Assembly: GCA_964036045.1 (NCBI GenBank)
Contig: OZ038382.1
Coordinates: 75,874,687-75,938,686, forward strand
Length of the DNA: 64,000 nt
Reading direction: 5' to 3'
From: Eutreptiella sp. 'Long Island Sound 2002'
Taxonomy: Eukaryota; Euglenozoa; Euglenophyceae; Eutreptiales; Eutreptiaceae
Shown here: piece by piece, positions 25,124 through 34,551 of the stretch
Layout of the letters: every line of letters begins with the position of its first letter
Numbering within the stretch: the first letter of the stretch is position 1
Translations under genes and position numbers: made by a program
The notes under the pieces: generated by a model
The model's database searches: none
Seen by the model: only the letters and a program-made list of their open reading frames with translations
What the model was told of the DNA's origin: nothing

Positions 25124-26374
25124 CTACTCCTCCACTTCCTTCGTAGCCACGTCCACCGTCCCTTCGCTGTCCCCCGTGACTGCCGCTGCCGGCGCCGACT
25201 CTTGTCGCGGGGGGAAGGGCGCTAGGGGCCGTTCGTCGGCGGCCTCCCTGCCCGCCGCGTCCAGCCAGGCCCCGAGGTTGGCTGGCAGCCGGGCGAGGTT
25301 AATGCCCGTGGGGAAGTCCACGTTGTACTCCAGCCCGCCCGGACACGGCTCCGCCGGCAGCACCACCCACCAGTCCCTCCACCCCCACATCCACTCTGCC
25401 GCACCCATGGCAGCCGCTCGCGCCGCGCCCATCACCAATCCTTCCTGGCTCGTCCCCATCCCGCTCGCTTGGACCGCCGGCTCCTCCCGCACTGGTCCAC
25501 CCGCCTCCCGACCGTCACGCTCTCGCCGTGCCTCGGCACCACCCGATTGGCCCAGTCCCGTCTCCCCGCCAGCTGCCCCCCCTGCATCTGCGGAAACTGG
25601 CGCCGACATCGCGCTGTGCTCGCCCTCCGCCGCCTCCCGACGTCGGGCAGCCATGGCCGTTTGGAGAAGCACACTGACGTTGGGATGGCAGGCCGCGGTC
25701 ACCCCTCCCGCCACAGGGTGTGCTTGTACGGCTGCCGGGGTTCGCAGGCCTCGGGCCTTCTGCATTGAAGCGTCTCCCGGGCCGTCGCTGGTGCCGACGA
25801 CGCCACGTGCAGCCGAGACGGCCCCCTTGACGTCGTCAAAGGTGCCTGAGGTGCCCCCCCTGTGGCTGGCTGCACTCCAGGCGCCTGCTCCTTCTGCGCC
25901 TTCGACACCTGGGGAGCCCCGGGCATCGCCATAGGCACCAACGGCACTGACTCGGTATGTGCCCTCGATGTTGGTTCCGCTCGCACCCTTGGCATGTCCG
26001 CCGGCATCGTTGGGGCCGCGGGCGCCACTGTAACGGGCACCGCCATGGGTGCCGGTGCCGCCTGCACTCTTGGTTGCCCCTCCGGCACCGCCTACGTCGT
26101 CGGTGCCACCTGTGCTGGTGGCACTCCCGTCGGCGGTACTTGGGGCACTGGCGCGGTATGTGCTGGCGCCCACCGCACCGGGCACCACAGGGGGTGCGGG
26201 TGTCGCGTGCGGGGGCTGCACCGGCGCGGCATGCGCTGGCAGCAGCTTCGTCGGTGCGTGGTGCACCGGCGCCACGGGCGCCGGAGGTACTCCTACCGGT
26301 GGGGGCTGCGCTGGCACAGCGTGCGCTTGCTTCATCCCCGCCGGCGCTGCGTAGGGCGCCGGTGCCAGGGGCAC
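25124..26374 (-). pseudogene. LINE A ORF1, N-terminal half
   Basis: An open frame of 416 codons. The first 200 or so residues are low-complexity Ala, Pro, Gly and Val, including repeated VPxAP and GTG/GGA blocks. After about residue 330 the sequence becomes distinctive, with AEWMWGWRDWWVVL and EPCPGGLEY, and this part is shared with the plus-strand copy at 14.8 kb. It is probably the nucleic-acid-binding or structural protein of the retrotransposon, by position upstream of the endonuclease. It ends at a stop just before the acidic block GPSDSE, which continues in the next segment. Confidence 0.6.
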
Positions 26375-26399
26375 CTGAGGCCCCCTTACCCCTTCCTAC

Positions 26400-26742
26400 C
26401 CCGGTCCCCTCTGTCCGTGCACGCACTCAGCAAAGCAATAAGCGAGGCAAACCCTATCCCACTCCCCCCTCTCCCTTTCTGCTCCTATTCTTTGGGCCTC
26501 CCTTGTGCCCCGGCCCTCCCTCCCCTTGTGGCTGACCTAACCCTGCCCCCTCTATCTGTACACGCACTTAGCAGAGCAATAAGCAAGGCAAGTAGCACGA
26601 CAACCACCTCCGTCACCGGTCATTGTCACCTTGGGCCGCCCCATGACCTGCATGAGCTGCCGCCTCCTATGGGCAGCACGCTGCGGCCGCCCACTGCTCT
26701 CACAGCCCCCGCATGAGCCGTTGCCGCGGGCGGCCGGCCCAA
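26400..26742. other. Interval between LINE A and the LINE B tail
   Basis: C-rich plus strand containing two copies of TGTACACGCACTTAGC-like sequence (CGTGCACGCACTCAGCAAAGCAATAAGC at about 26416 and a related copy at 26557), each followed by CCCTCCCT-type sequence. It is therefore a roughly 140-bp direct duplication. It could be the 5' untranslated region of LINE A, with monomer-like repeats. Confidence 0.4.
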
Positions 26743-26952
26743 ATACATACATACATACATACATACATACATACATACATACATACATACATACATACAT
26801 ACATACATACATACATACATACATACATACATACATACATACATACATACATACATACATACATACATACATACATACATACATACATACATACATACAT
26901 ACATACATACATACATACATACATACATACATGATTTGATTTGATTTGATTC
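26743..26952 (-). repeat. (ATGT)n microsatellite with (AAATC)n: 3' tail of LINE B
   Basis: On the minus strand the end of LINE B passes through about four AAATC units straight into about 47 ATGT units (190 bp on the plus strand as CATA). Several LINE clades end in short tandem repeats rather than poly(A), so I read this as the element's 3' tail, possibly expanded afterwards. The Ile-His-Thr-Tyr and Met-Tyr-Val-Cys open frames here are simple-repeat artefacts. Confidence 0.8.
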
Positions 26953-27305
26953 GAAAAATCCGCTTTGTCTGGGTTCGGACCAGTCCCCTTCCTAGTTCCA
27001 CAGCAAGCCTCCCCTACAACCTACACACCGAACACATAGCAAATCAAATCTCTGAACGAATGTGACTTAGCAAGGATGTGACTGTCGACCCAGGCCACTC
27101 CCTTCTGAAAGCACGTGTTATGTCGACTCAGTACATGTGTTTCCCCTTGCCTTTGCCACCCTGCTTACCCATGGATCCTCCTTTGCTTCCCTTAGTCCCA
27201 GAATAGGCATAGTGGTATGACCCATAAGTCGTGCTGGGAGCCGATGTCGATCTGTGCCTCCCAGAATCGGGCTGATACCTGTTCGCACGCCCTGAAGAGA
27301 GATGG
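26953..27305 (-). other. LINE B 3' untranslated region
   Basis: About 350 bases between the ORF2 stop and the repeat tail. It holds no coding similarity that I recognise. It would be the region read by the element's own reverse transcriptase. Its end runs into AAATC repeats at about 26950. Confidence 0.55.
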
Positions 27306-29696
27306 TTACCAAATTTGCATGTCTAGAACAGGTTTGAGCACAGGCGGGGGAACACCACGGGAGTGAGAGGCATCAGAAATAACCCACCCCAGTGACAGAC
27401 ACGATTGTTCTGTCCGCACCATAAAACGCCACAGCCGGAGTCCCGAATCTTGGCGAAGCCCCTCCCATGGCCATTGCACACCCAGGAGGCACCAATACAC
27501 ACCCTCCCCCCCCAGTCGTCTCCTCATTGCCTCTCTGACGACAGAATGAAGGTTCCCTTGGCATTCGCTGATCCATACGGAGGGGACTTTCGAGTGCCAG
27601 ACCGTCATCTTAACTGTCCCCTTGCCACTCACCAGAACATGCCCTACGTATCCTTTCCCCCTGACAGACGAGAAAAGAACCCAGAGCACGTTGGAGGGAG
27701 TGTGACTGTCCAGATGTGCAGCTGGCGTCTGAAACCCCAGTAGCACACCTGAGTTCATTCCCGCAGTCCACTGAGAATGAAACAGAGGGCACTGAAGCCG
27801 GACATTATCTGTATCGTACCCACCGTGTACCATGGCATACGCGCTCTCTAGGACTTGATAAATAAGGATATGTGGTTGACTGACACCCAATTTGGAGAGA
27901 ACCAGCGAAATACCCCTAATTGGGCCTAACCCCAACCATATGGGCCACACAGGCTTCACTGATTTCGAGGAATCAAATATGGCAGCTCCCTTCGCAGGAT
28001 GACACCAGTCAATGAACAGACCCGGATGTCCCAAAATCTCAACACCCCCCCATCGAAGAGCGATACGGTCACGGGGAATGCCCGCAGCCCACAGAATTTC
28101 GCAGACATGTCCAGACCAAGCAAGAACCCGCACTTTAGTAAATACGCATTCGTGGAATCTATGCTGTGTTACCGAGTGGCACCACATGGAGCACAGCGAA
28201 CATTCCGCTTCTCTGTGCTGCCACTCCCATTGGTCTGCTGACGCATACACACTCCAAGCCCTTATGCGTCCCCAATGCTCTATTCCTAATGGCTGCAGCT
28301 GCACCCAGCACTTGAGCCCTGAGACCGATTCGGGTAGCACCATGCGCCATGATCTCTCCGGAGGGGCGGGTGAGCAAGAGGAAGAGACGCTGAGGAGAGC
28401 ATCATCAGATTGACTAAGCAAATGTCGTTTGAGGTCGACAATCAATCTGTCACCTTGGAATGGAAGAATGGAATCTCTGTCCAGCCATACATCAAGAACT
28501 GAGACCTCCTGACGCTCACCGCGCGCACCAGCTTTCGCTTCAGAGTCCATTTCTGAGTTGAACGATGATTTCCAGTCATCAAGTTCCGTATCGTGCTGTG
28601 CTTGTACCCAACCCATCTGAACCGGAAGATGCGTCAAGACAAAGTGCGCGACAACCCTGTCCATGATTGATGCCGTTTTGTCCGCCATGTCTCTGGACTG
28701 CAGCGACTGCACAGCTGACAAACAGTCAGACCACACCCAGATTTCTTTTAGGCACGCGCCATGGGAGGAGACAAATTCGGCAATGGCAACTACCGCAGAG
28801 ACAACAACAGAGGCTTCTACCAACTTGGTGCTGAGACCAATAGCAGAGAGGGATACACTGTATTCCAGCCACACATGACCCAGACCGTCCACAACTTTTG
28901 CCGCTCCCCCCTAGCAATCCTTGAGGCTTGCATCACCAAAAACATACAAAACCGTAGGAAAAGCTTCCCCCCGAGGCGGTTTCACACACCACTTAGCCCC
29001 TTGACCTGACCCGAGTTTGCGAAACTGAATGCCCAAGCTTTGGAGCCTGGACTGAATGCGCTGAGAGTCGCCGTCAAAGCGATGTAGGCACGGGTTCGAC
29101 CAGTGTGCCCACGCAGATTGGGCCAGCAGGGCGTTGGGCCCATTTAGAGACTTAAACAGTTCATTGATGACTGTGACCCAAAGGACATGATCTGGGGCAG
29201 CTCTTCCTAGAATGGAAACTATGCAGGCACGTGGAGTATTAGGAGCCAACCCAAAGACCAGTCTGTACACCCTACATATGGACCCTGTCACTGAACTGAT
29301 TTGCACGTCCGTTGGCACATTCACACAGTAGCGAAACACAAGCCTGTTGACTACAAGTCCTTCTATCACAGTGTGTGCCACACCCACCGACACGGGCCAC
29401 CCTCGCAGCCTGCTGATGGCCGTTCGAGACCATCTTGTAATGACTTTTTTGATGGTAGGGAACCCTCCTAAAATATTAGCGTTTCCCCCCAGGAATTTTA
29501 TGTGTTGGTGTCTACTGGTGGACCACACTGGCTTGTCGTCCCAGACAACCGATTTGTTGACACTGCAGACTGAGCCTTGCTTGACCTGAAGTACTTGAAC
29601 GTTCATTTTGGAGCTATTGTTGCGTTGTCCGACGCAGTCAATAATAACACGAAGGTGGTCGGCCACTCGCTGTCTGTCGTCTATGACTAGAAAACC
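27306..29696 (-). pseudogene. LINE B ORF2, RT thumb, RNase H and C-terminal region
   Basis: From 29666 the frame runs through the RT thumb region to YVFGDASLKDC, the start of an RNase H domain with its first Asp. TAG at 28911 interrupts it, and it then continues in phase: LVEASVVVSAVVAIAEFV (second acidic residue, Glu), WVWSDCLSAVQSLQS (Asp) and VQAQHDTELDDWKSS (His and Asp). That is the complete D-E-D-D set. The remaining 350 residues to the stop at 27306 include paired Cys-His (LCSMWCHSVTQHRFHECVF), a knuckle like those at the ends of other LINEs. The C-terminal part is otherwise unassigned. Confidence 0.82.
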
Positions 29697-30189
29697 CCAC
29701 TGTGTCGTCTACATAGCCCAGAGAAGCAATCGTTTCTACCGCGGGAGGAACACATACCGGAACCTCAACCCCTAGTTGACGCATGGCAAGATGTATCAAA
29801 TTAACCGCAAGTATGTAAAAAAGTGGATCTAAACCCCCCCCTTGAAGGACACCCTCCACTTGACAATACAACTCTGATAGGCCCAGGGCAGAAACTACGT
29901 ATTGCCTGAAGGACATGTAGTGATGAACCACTTCATGCACAACACCACGTAAAAACGGATACATATCAGCAACCCTCAGAATGGCTTGCTTGTTGATTTC
30001 ATCAAAGGCACCAGAGAAATCCAAAAACATCGTCGTAACATCACCTCGCACCGCCAGGGATTGGGTGATCACTGTGTGTAGCATGCGGCGCAGGGCATGT
30101 GCGGAAGACCCTTTAAACCCTGCATACTGTCTACAACCAGACTCACTTGGTGCTGTGGCCAGCTGAATCAAAGGGGCATACAATTTAGC
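29690..30189 (-). pseudogene. LINE B ORF2, reverse transcriptase core
   Basis: In phase with the upstream segment after the TAG. It shows QYAGFKGSSAHALRRMLH (template-contact block), motif A TMFLDFSGAFDEI (about 30.02 kb), motif B VEGVLQGGGLDPLF (about 29.85 kb) and motif C LGYVDDTVGF (about 29.71 kb). All catalytic aspartates are present. Just after motif C, one extra base in a GGGG/TTTT tract near 29693 shifts the frame: removing the shift, the next frame continues with LVIDDRQRVADHL. Confidence 0.88.
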
Positions 30190-33147
30190 CTATATGCGAA
30201 ATAGGGCTGAGAGAAGTTTAATAGGCCTAGTATTGACATTGACATTGTCACCCGCAGATTTTTTTAGTGTAAGGTGTAGAGCCGAGAAAACCTCCAAAGG
30301 CCACTGATCAAAGGGAAGTCTGAGTATCTGAGTCACTCGGAAGAGGGACACCAGCCCCATCCATTTCACTAGATTTGGTATAAAACCATCAACCCCTGCC
30401 GTCGCACTGGTCAGTTTGTGCCGGATACGCAATAGGGACTCTACTGAGACCTGCATCAATTGTGAGAGAATCAGGTACCTGCGGGCCTCGATTGCAACAG
30501 GGGTGAGGTGCAGCACATACCTGTGGCGCATGACAGACTGAACCCACTCAGGAGGAACAATAGTGGAACGCACAGGGTATTTCAGGACACACTCCCTGGG
30601 CAACACCTGCAGGATGTCCCTACCCGTCACCAGAGATTGAGAGGATGTGTCTGTTACCTGATGTAACGCAATGAACGGGTTTGCTGCTTGTAACTTCAGC
30701 ACCTTCATGGTTCGCCCCGTGAGACCTGTTCCTGACACAGCTTTCCAGTCACTAATCGCCGTAGACCAGTATTTGGAGGACAATCTGAACTCTAGGGAGC
30801 GCTGCACTCTCCAGCCCTGGCCGCCTGTAATGGCCTTGAGCGACGCAACTACTGAATTCAGCTCCGAGTGGACCTCTTCAGATTTAGGACTACTCACCAC
30901 ATGGTTGACGACTGAGATACACTCTCTATAGGCCTGCAGCCAGCTAGACGCATCACTGATGCCGAGACTCATGGCTTCCATGAGATTGGAAAAAATCACT
31001 CTGCTGTCATGGTCCCAATTGCGAGGTTCAACTGGGCGCATCAAAGATCCTGTGGCTCCTGCCTTTGCTGTCTGACACCCTTGAATCCAAACAACTGGGT
31101 GGTCGCCAACCTCTCTCAGCCACATACCGCAGGATTGCCCCGAGACTCCTTTTATAATGCAAAAGTCCTTGGGAAGATGAACCCTCCCCTGCATGAACGC
31201 AACTCGGGCACCCAGAAACTTAAGAAGGGCAACTGACAATTTATGTGTGCGGATGTCCCTATTCCAGTCACCCCCCACGATGAGCCACGACACCGGTAGC
31301 TGTTGGAGACCGAAAATCAGATGCACCAACTGTTGATTGTATAACAGTTCGTCAGACCTCTGTGCCATGTGGACGCTACCCAGGACCCCCAAGCCCGAGG
31401 CATTGTGGACCACCACAAGAAAAGAGTGGTCAGTATCCAGAAGAACAGTTTTGAACTGTGCCCAGGATGACGAAACCCAGACTTCTAGGCCTTTACCAAC
31501 ATCGCAGTGATCAGAGGAGCGATGCCAAAAGCCATCAATGTGTCGCCTGTCTAGCTTTTTCACTGAGCCCCAGGTTTCTTGAATGAACAGCACCTTGGCA
31601 TCTGAGGTGACACACATCTCAACCACTTCATCCCACTTGGTCCTGCGTATTTCAACTGACCTATTTAACCCCTGAACATTAGCAGACAGGCAGCCCCACG
31701 GCAAGGCAACAGGGGTGGCAGACTCAGGAATAGGAATGGAGCTCCACGCTTGCACTTCATAGTACTGCAACGACCACTGAGGGGGGGTCCAATTGAGCCA
31801 GACATGTAACATCATGACACATTCCTGCGGGACGCATCGACACAGAACTTTTTCTGTCCGCCATCCCCGAGACAGAGGATCCCACTCAGTCACTCTGCAG
31901 ACATCTTGCCACCACCCAGCAGTGTCATCCACAATCTCTTTGCGGTGTCTTGCCACTGCCTTTCCTGACTTGACTAGCACTTGGTGCTGTCGTCCCCATT
32001 GTAAAGAAATGACCACCACCCAAAGGGGAAGAACACACTCCGGTTCAACAAAATTCACAGGGACTGGGGCCGCCAACAGGCCCATCCGGCCCAAAACAAC
32101 TGCATTGGTACACATGTGAAATTTAGTATCGCCACACGCCATGGTTGCTGACCTTGCGAGGGTAGCATCCGCAGGTGATGAGGGAACACCGAGCAAAGCT
32201 ACGTGTCTGGACCCCACCGCTTCTACCTTCTTAGTTAAGCCTGTCCATTGAGGACTCATGATGCGGCAAACTGACACTTTTCGATCACCACATATCAAAA
32301 CCCGATGGTGTTCAGCATCACTGCGCTCAACAGTAGGAGGGGGAACCCCGACACTGGCCAACCGACCCCACGATGAGTCAAGGCCTAGGGCAATTGAGGA
32401 CACTTTAGAGTAGTCCCCCGTTTTTAGCTTCTTACGCACTTTGTTGACCTTGGTAAGCGTTTTGCGTTTTGAAAACTCCTCAGCCGCCCATTCAGGCACG
32501 TCGTAGAACCTATGATCTCTGTGTTTCACTGCTAGTTCTACACACTCCTTAGCCGAGACCCAGTGTTCCGGCGAGTCGTCATCCTCTCCTATCATGGTGG
32601 ATTTTACTGCGGCATCGTAAACTTTGGACAGACCCCAGATGGCGTGAGCAGACACAACCTCCCTGAGTTCATCAGGCATTCCAGGCGGGGGAGAATGGAA
32701 TCTAATGATCCCCCCTAACTCTCGTTGAAAGCCCCAACCCCACATGGACATGAAGGCATGAGAGGGGGAGAAGGGCGGAAACAGACACCACACCGGGTAT
32801 TGCATTTTAGACGGCGAGAGAAACAGACCTGAAACAGGTGTACTCACTGGAGCCTCTTTGGCAGGCGCAGGCTGAGGAATATGAGAGCCAATTTTTCGCA
32901 GTCCTTCAACCAGTTGTAATTCCTTCACCTCAATGAGGTCTGAGCGGCCCAATGGGTCCCTGGATGCTCTGATGCGCAAGCTGTCGCGGTACTTACCTCC
33001 CAGGATGGGATCTAGTCTGCTGGACGGAACAAACATGACAACCTCACCAAACTGGGACAGCATGTCCCGATAGACTCTGTAGTCGAGAGACAACTGACCG
33101 AAGGCAGCTTCACAACCCAAAAAGGAGTCAAGGGCATCAGTATGTTA
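30190..33147 (-). pseudogene. LINE B ORF2, N-terminal region and endonuclease
   Basis: Open from a TAA near 33147 to TAG at 30190 (976 codons from the first near-cognate start). There is no ATG at the very beginning, so initiation may be at TTG, by reinitiation after ORF1, or at an internal ATG. The first 470 residues are unassigned. The endonuclease follows at about residues 475-690: LSANVQGLNR, LFIQETW, LIVGGDWNRD, and GDHPVV, where the usual Ser-Asp-His reads Gly-Asp-His. The beginning of the RT comes near residue 905 (SATAGVDGFIPNLVKWMG, then LTLKKSAGDNVNVNTRPI). The frame continues in phase beyond the TAG into the RT core, so this is a single nonsense change. Confidence 0.85.
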
Positions 33148-33168
33148 AAACCCAGAGAGCAGAATAGG

Positions 33169-34524
33169 TTATAAACGATCCGTGGTGGACTGCGACTTCT
33201 CAACAATAACTTTGCCCAGCCCAGACCCAGCTTGCCATTGTTGTACCGGCGGTGAAACATTATCAGAGATGGAGGCACTAGCCTGTCGTGGCTCAGCGGA
33301 GTTACTGCCCTGTGCAGTGGAAGCCGTTTCATCCAGCGTTAGTGCCCTGACTACTCCCTCTACCCGCGGTTTCTTGGAGTTTTTGGGCTTGGACGGAGAG
33401 GGCTTGGACGCATCTGCACCTGAAGAAGCACTGGAAATAACGTTGCGTTTTCTATTAGCCTCTGCAGCTAGTTTGGCTTGCAGGCGATGCCCTTCCTCTT
33501 CTGCCTGCCTAAGAGGACGCATCCACTTGAGCAACGCTACCATGACACCCTTCCAGAACCTGCCCTCAACCGGTGCGGCTGACTTCAACCTCAGCAAAAT
33601 ATTACTCCTGATCCCCGAGGCCGCCAACAGCAAAACTTCAACAGGAACATCCTCACTGTACATCTCAGCAACCAAGGACTGAAGTTTATCTTCCTCGTTG
33701 ATCGAAAGATCATCAACGGTGTTGACCAGGGAGATAGCACCCAAGACATCAGCGGACTCCGAACCTTGTTCCTGCGGGACTACGTCTGTGAGTTGATCTG
33801 GAGCTTCTGAGAGAGCGTCGGATTCACTAAAAATTTCCTTGTAAAAGACTGACCAGATAGAGCGAAGTTCGGACTTGGCATTGAGACGTGCAGTGCTCCA
33901 TTCGGTAAGCATGGGTCTGTGTGAGACTTTTGCAATGGTGGCCAGCATGGCATCCAAAAGGGAGTATTTTGAGGAGATGTTTGAGAAGCTTTCCGGTACT
34001 CTCTTGGATTTGACAACCTGGCGGCAGATGTCTTTCTCAGCACCATCCGGTAACTTGCCCACCAGGGAACTCCAGGAATTAGTCTCGATATCGGGACGCA
34101 GTTTGAGGACCTCATCCAACACAGTGTTGTCAATGGACCCGGCCAGAATACACATTGTCATGATCCTGGCCCTGACGCTGTGTGGTTGAACCCGCAGGCC
34201 CACCGGTTCTTCTACAGGGTCCCCATGAGTGGGTAACCATCGCAATTTTGTAGGGGTGCCCCCTTTTTGAATGTGACCAAACTCCAGAGAAATAGTTGTC
34301 ATGGGGCTGAACATGTGGAGTGGAGAGAAAACCAAAAAGATTACCTCTGTGGGACTGGTACAGGCACCGATACTCACTATCTGCATGCCCCTGGGCCTCA
34401 GGCAGTTGCGCTCTGTCTGGCATACCCCACACTTCCCACAGACGCCGATACTCACTATCTGCGCGTCATAGATGCTGTCATTGTCAGGTGAAATTACCCT
34501 GCGAGTGATATCAGCTTTTGTCAT
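33169..34524 (-). CDS. LINE B ORF1 protein
   Basis: An open frame of 451 codons, upstream of ORF2 by about 20 bases. The first in-frame ATG is at 34524, but the first 70 residues are encoded by leader-like repeats (two copies translate as QIVSIG). A later ATG at about 34303 (MTTISLEFGHIQKGG) follows a pyrimidine-rich stretch ending in CAG and may be the true start. The protein has predicted-helical central segments (LNAKSELRSIWSVFYKEIF, then ILLRLKSAAPVEGRFWKGV), an Arg/Lys-rich stretch (KPSPSKPKNSKKPRVEG) likely to bind nucleic acid or act as a nuclear signal, and a Ser/Gln-rich tail. No family is recognised; the role is inferred from position. Confidence 0.65.
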   Translation of the reverse strand: MTKADITRRVISPDNDSIYDAQIVSIGVCGKCGVCQTERNCLRPRGMQIVSIGACTSPTEVIFLVFSPLHMFSPMTTISLEFGHIQKGGTPTKLRWLPTHGDPVEEPVGLRVQPHSVRARIMTMCILAGSIDNTVLDEVLKLRPDIETNSWSSLVGKLPDGAEKDICRQVVKSKRVPESFSNISSKYSLLDAMLATIAKVSHRPMLTEWSTARLNAKSELRSIWSVFYKEIFSESDALSEAPDQLTDVVPQEQGSESADVLGAISLVNTVDDLSINEEDKLQSLVAEMYSEDVPVEVLLLAASGIRSNILLRLKSAAPVEGRFWKGVMVALLKWMRPLRQAEEEGHRLQAKLAAEANRKRNVISSASSGADASKPSPSKPKNSKKPRVEGVVRALTLDETASTAQGSNSAEPRQASASISDNVSPPVQQWQAGSGLGKVIVEKSQSTTDRL

Positions 34525-34551
34525 TCTGGGACGTCGATACTCACTATCTGC
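34368..34551 (-). promoter_or_regulatory. Three copies of a 17-bp semi-palindrome in LINE B leader
   Basis: CGATACTCACTATCTGC (plus strand) occurs exactly at 34368-34384, 34446-34462 and 34535-34551. Its core GATA-CTCAC-TATC is an inverted repeat. On the minus (element) strand it contains GTGAGTATC, a good 5' splice-site consensus, and the same GTGAGTATC recurs at about 35430. It could be a promoter-protein binding site, a spliced-leader or splice-donor signal, or the remnant of 5' monomers. Confidence 0.5.

Larger units (their letters stand above)
16324..26374 (-). mobile_element. LINE A, non-LTR retrotransposon, decayed but nearly full length
   Basis: Reading the minus strand from 26.4 to 16.3 kb gives the order of a two-part LINE: a Pro/Ala-rich ORF1 product ending in a zinc-finger-like region, an APE-type endonuclease, a reverse transcriptase with the standard motif series, and a C-terminal region with a Cys-His knuckle. 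Many frameshifts and several stops break it, so it is not active. I found no RNase H domain with confidence. The 3' end is taken as the last good coding sequence (stop at 16324); the true end and tail may lie in the G-rich tract just beyond. The 5' end is close to the microsatellite tail of LINE B. Confidence 0.85.
26953..34524 (-). mobile_element. LINE B, non-LTR retrotransposon with RNase H, nearly intact
   Basis: On the minus strand the order is ORF1 (34.5-33.17 kb), a long ORF2 (33.15-27.31 kb) with endonuclease, reverse transcriptase and RNase H, a short untranslated region, and the microsatellite tail. ORF2 is interrupted only by two in-frame TAG codons (30190-30192 and 28911-28913) and one 1-base frameshift near 29693. 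It is of a different family from LINE A: no detectable similarity, lower GC, and an RNase H present. The 5' boundary is uncertain; three copies of a 17-bp motif at 34368-34551 may belong to its leader. Confidence 0.88.

Noticed and set aside
14700-26374. Single LINE insertion inverted by twin priming
   Set aside because: Twin priming leaves non-overlapping parts of one RNA; here the ORF1 region is present in both orientations.
25176-26716. Plus-strand open frames opposite LINE A ORF1
   Set aside because: They are antisense to the ORF1 region, whose minus-strand reading is supported by the matching copy at 14.7-15.9 kb.
26552-27001. Proteins with IHTY or MYVC repeats
   Set aside because: These are translations of a simple tetranucleotide repeat.
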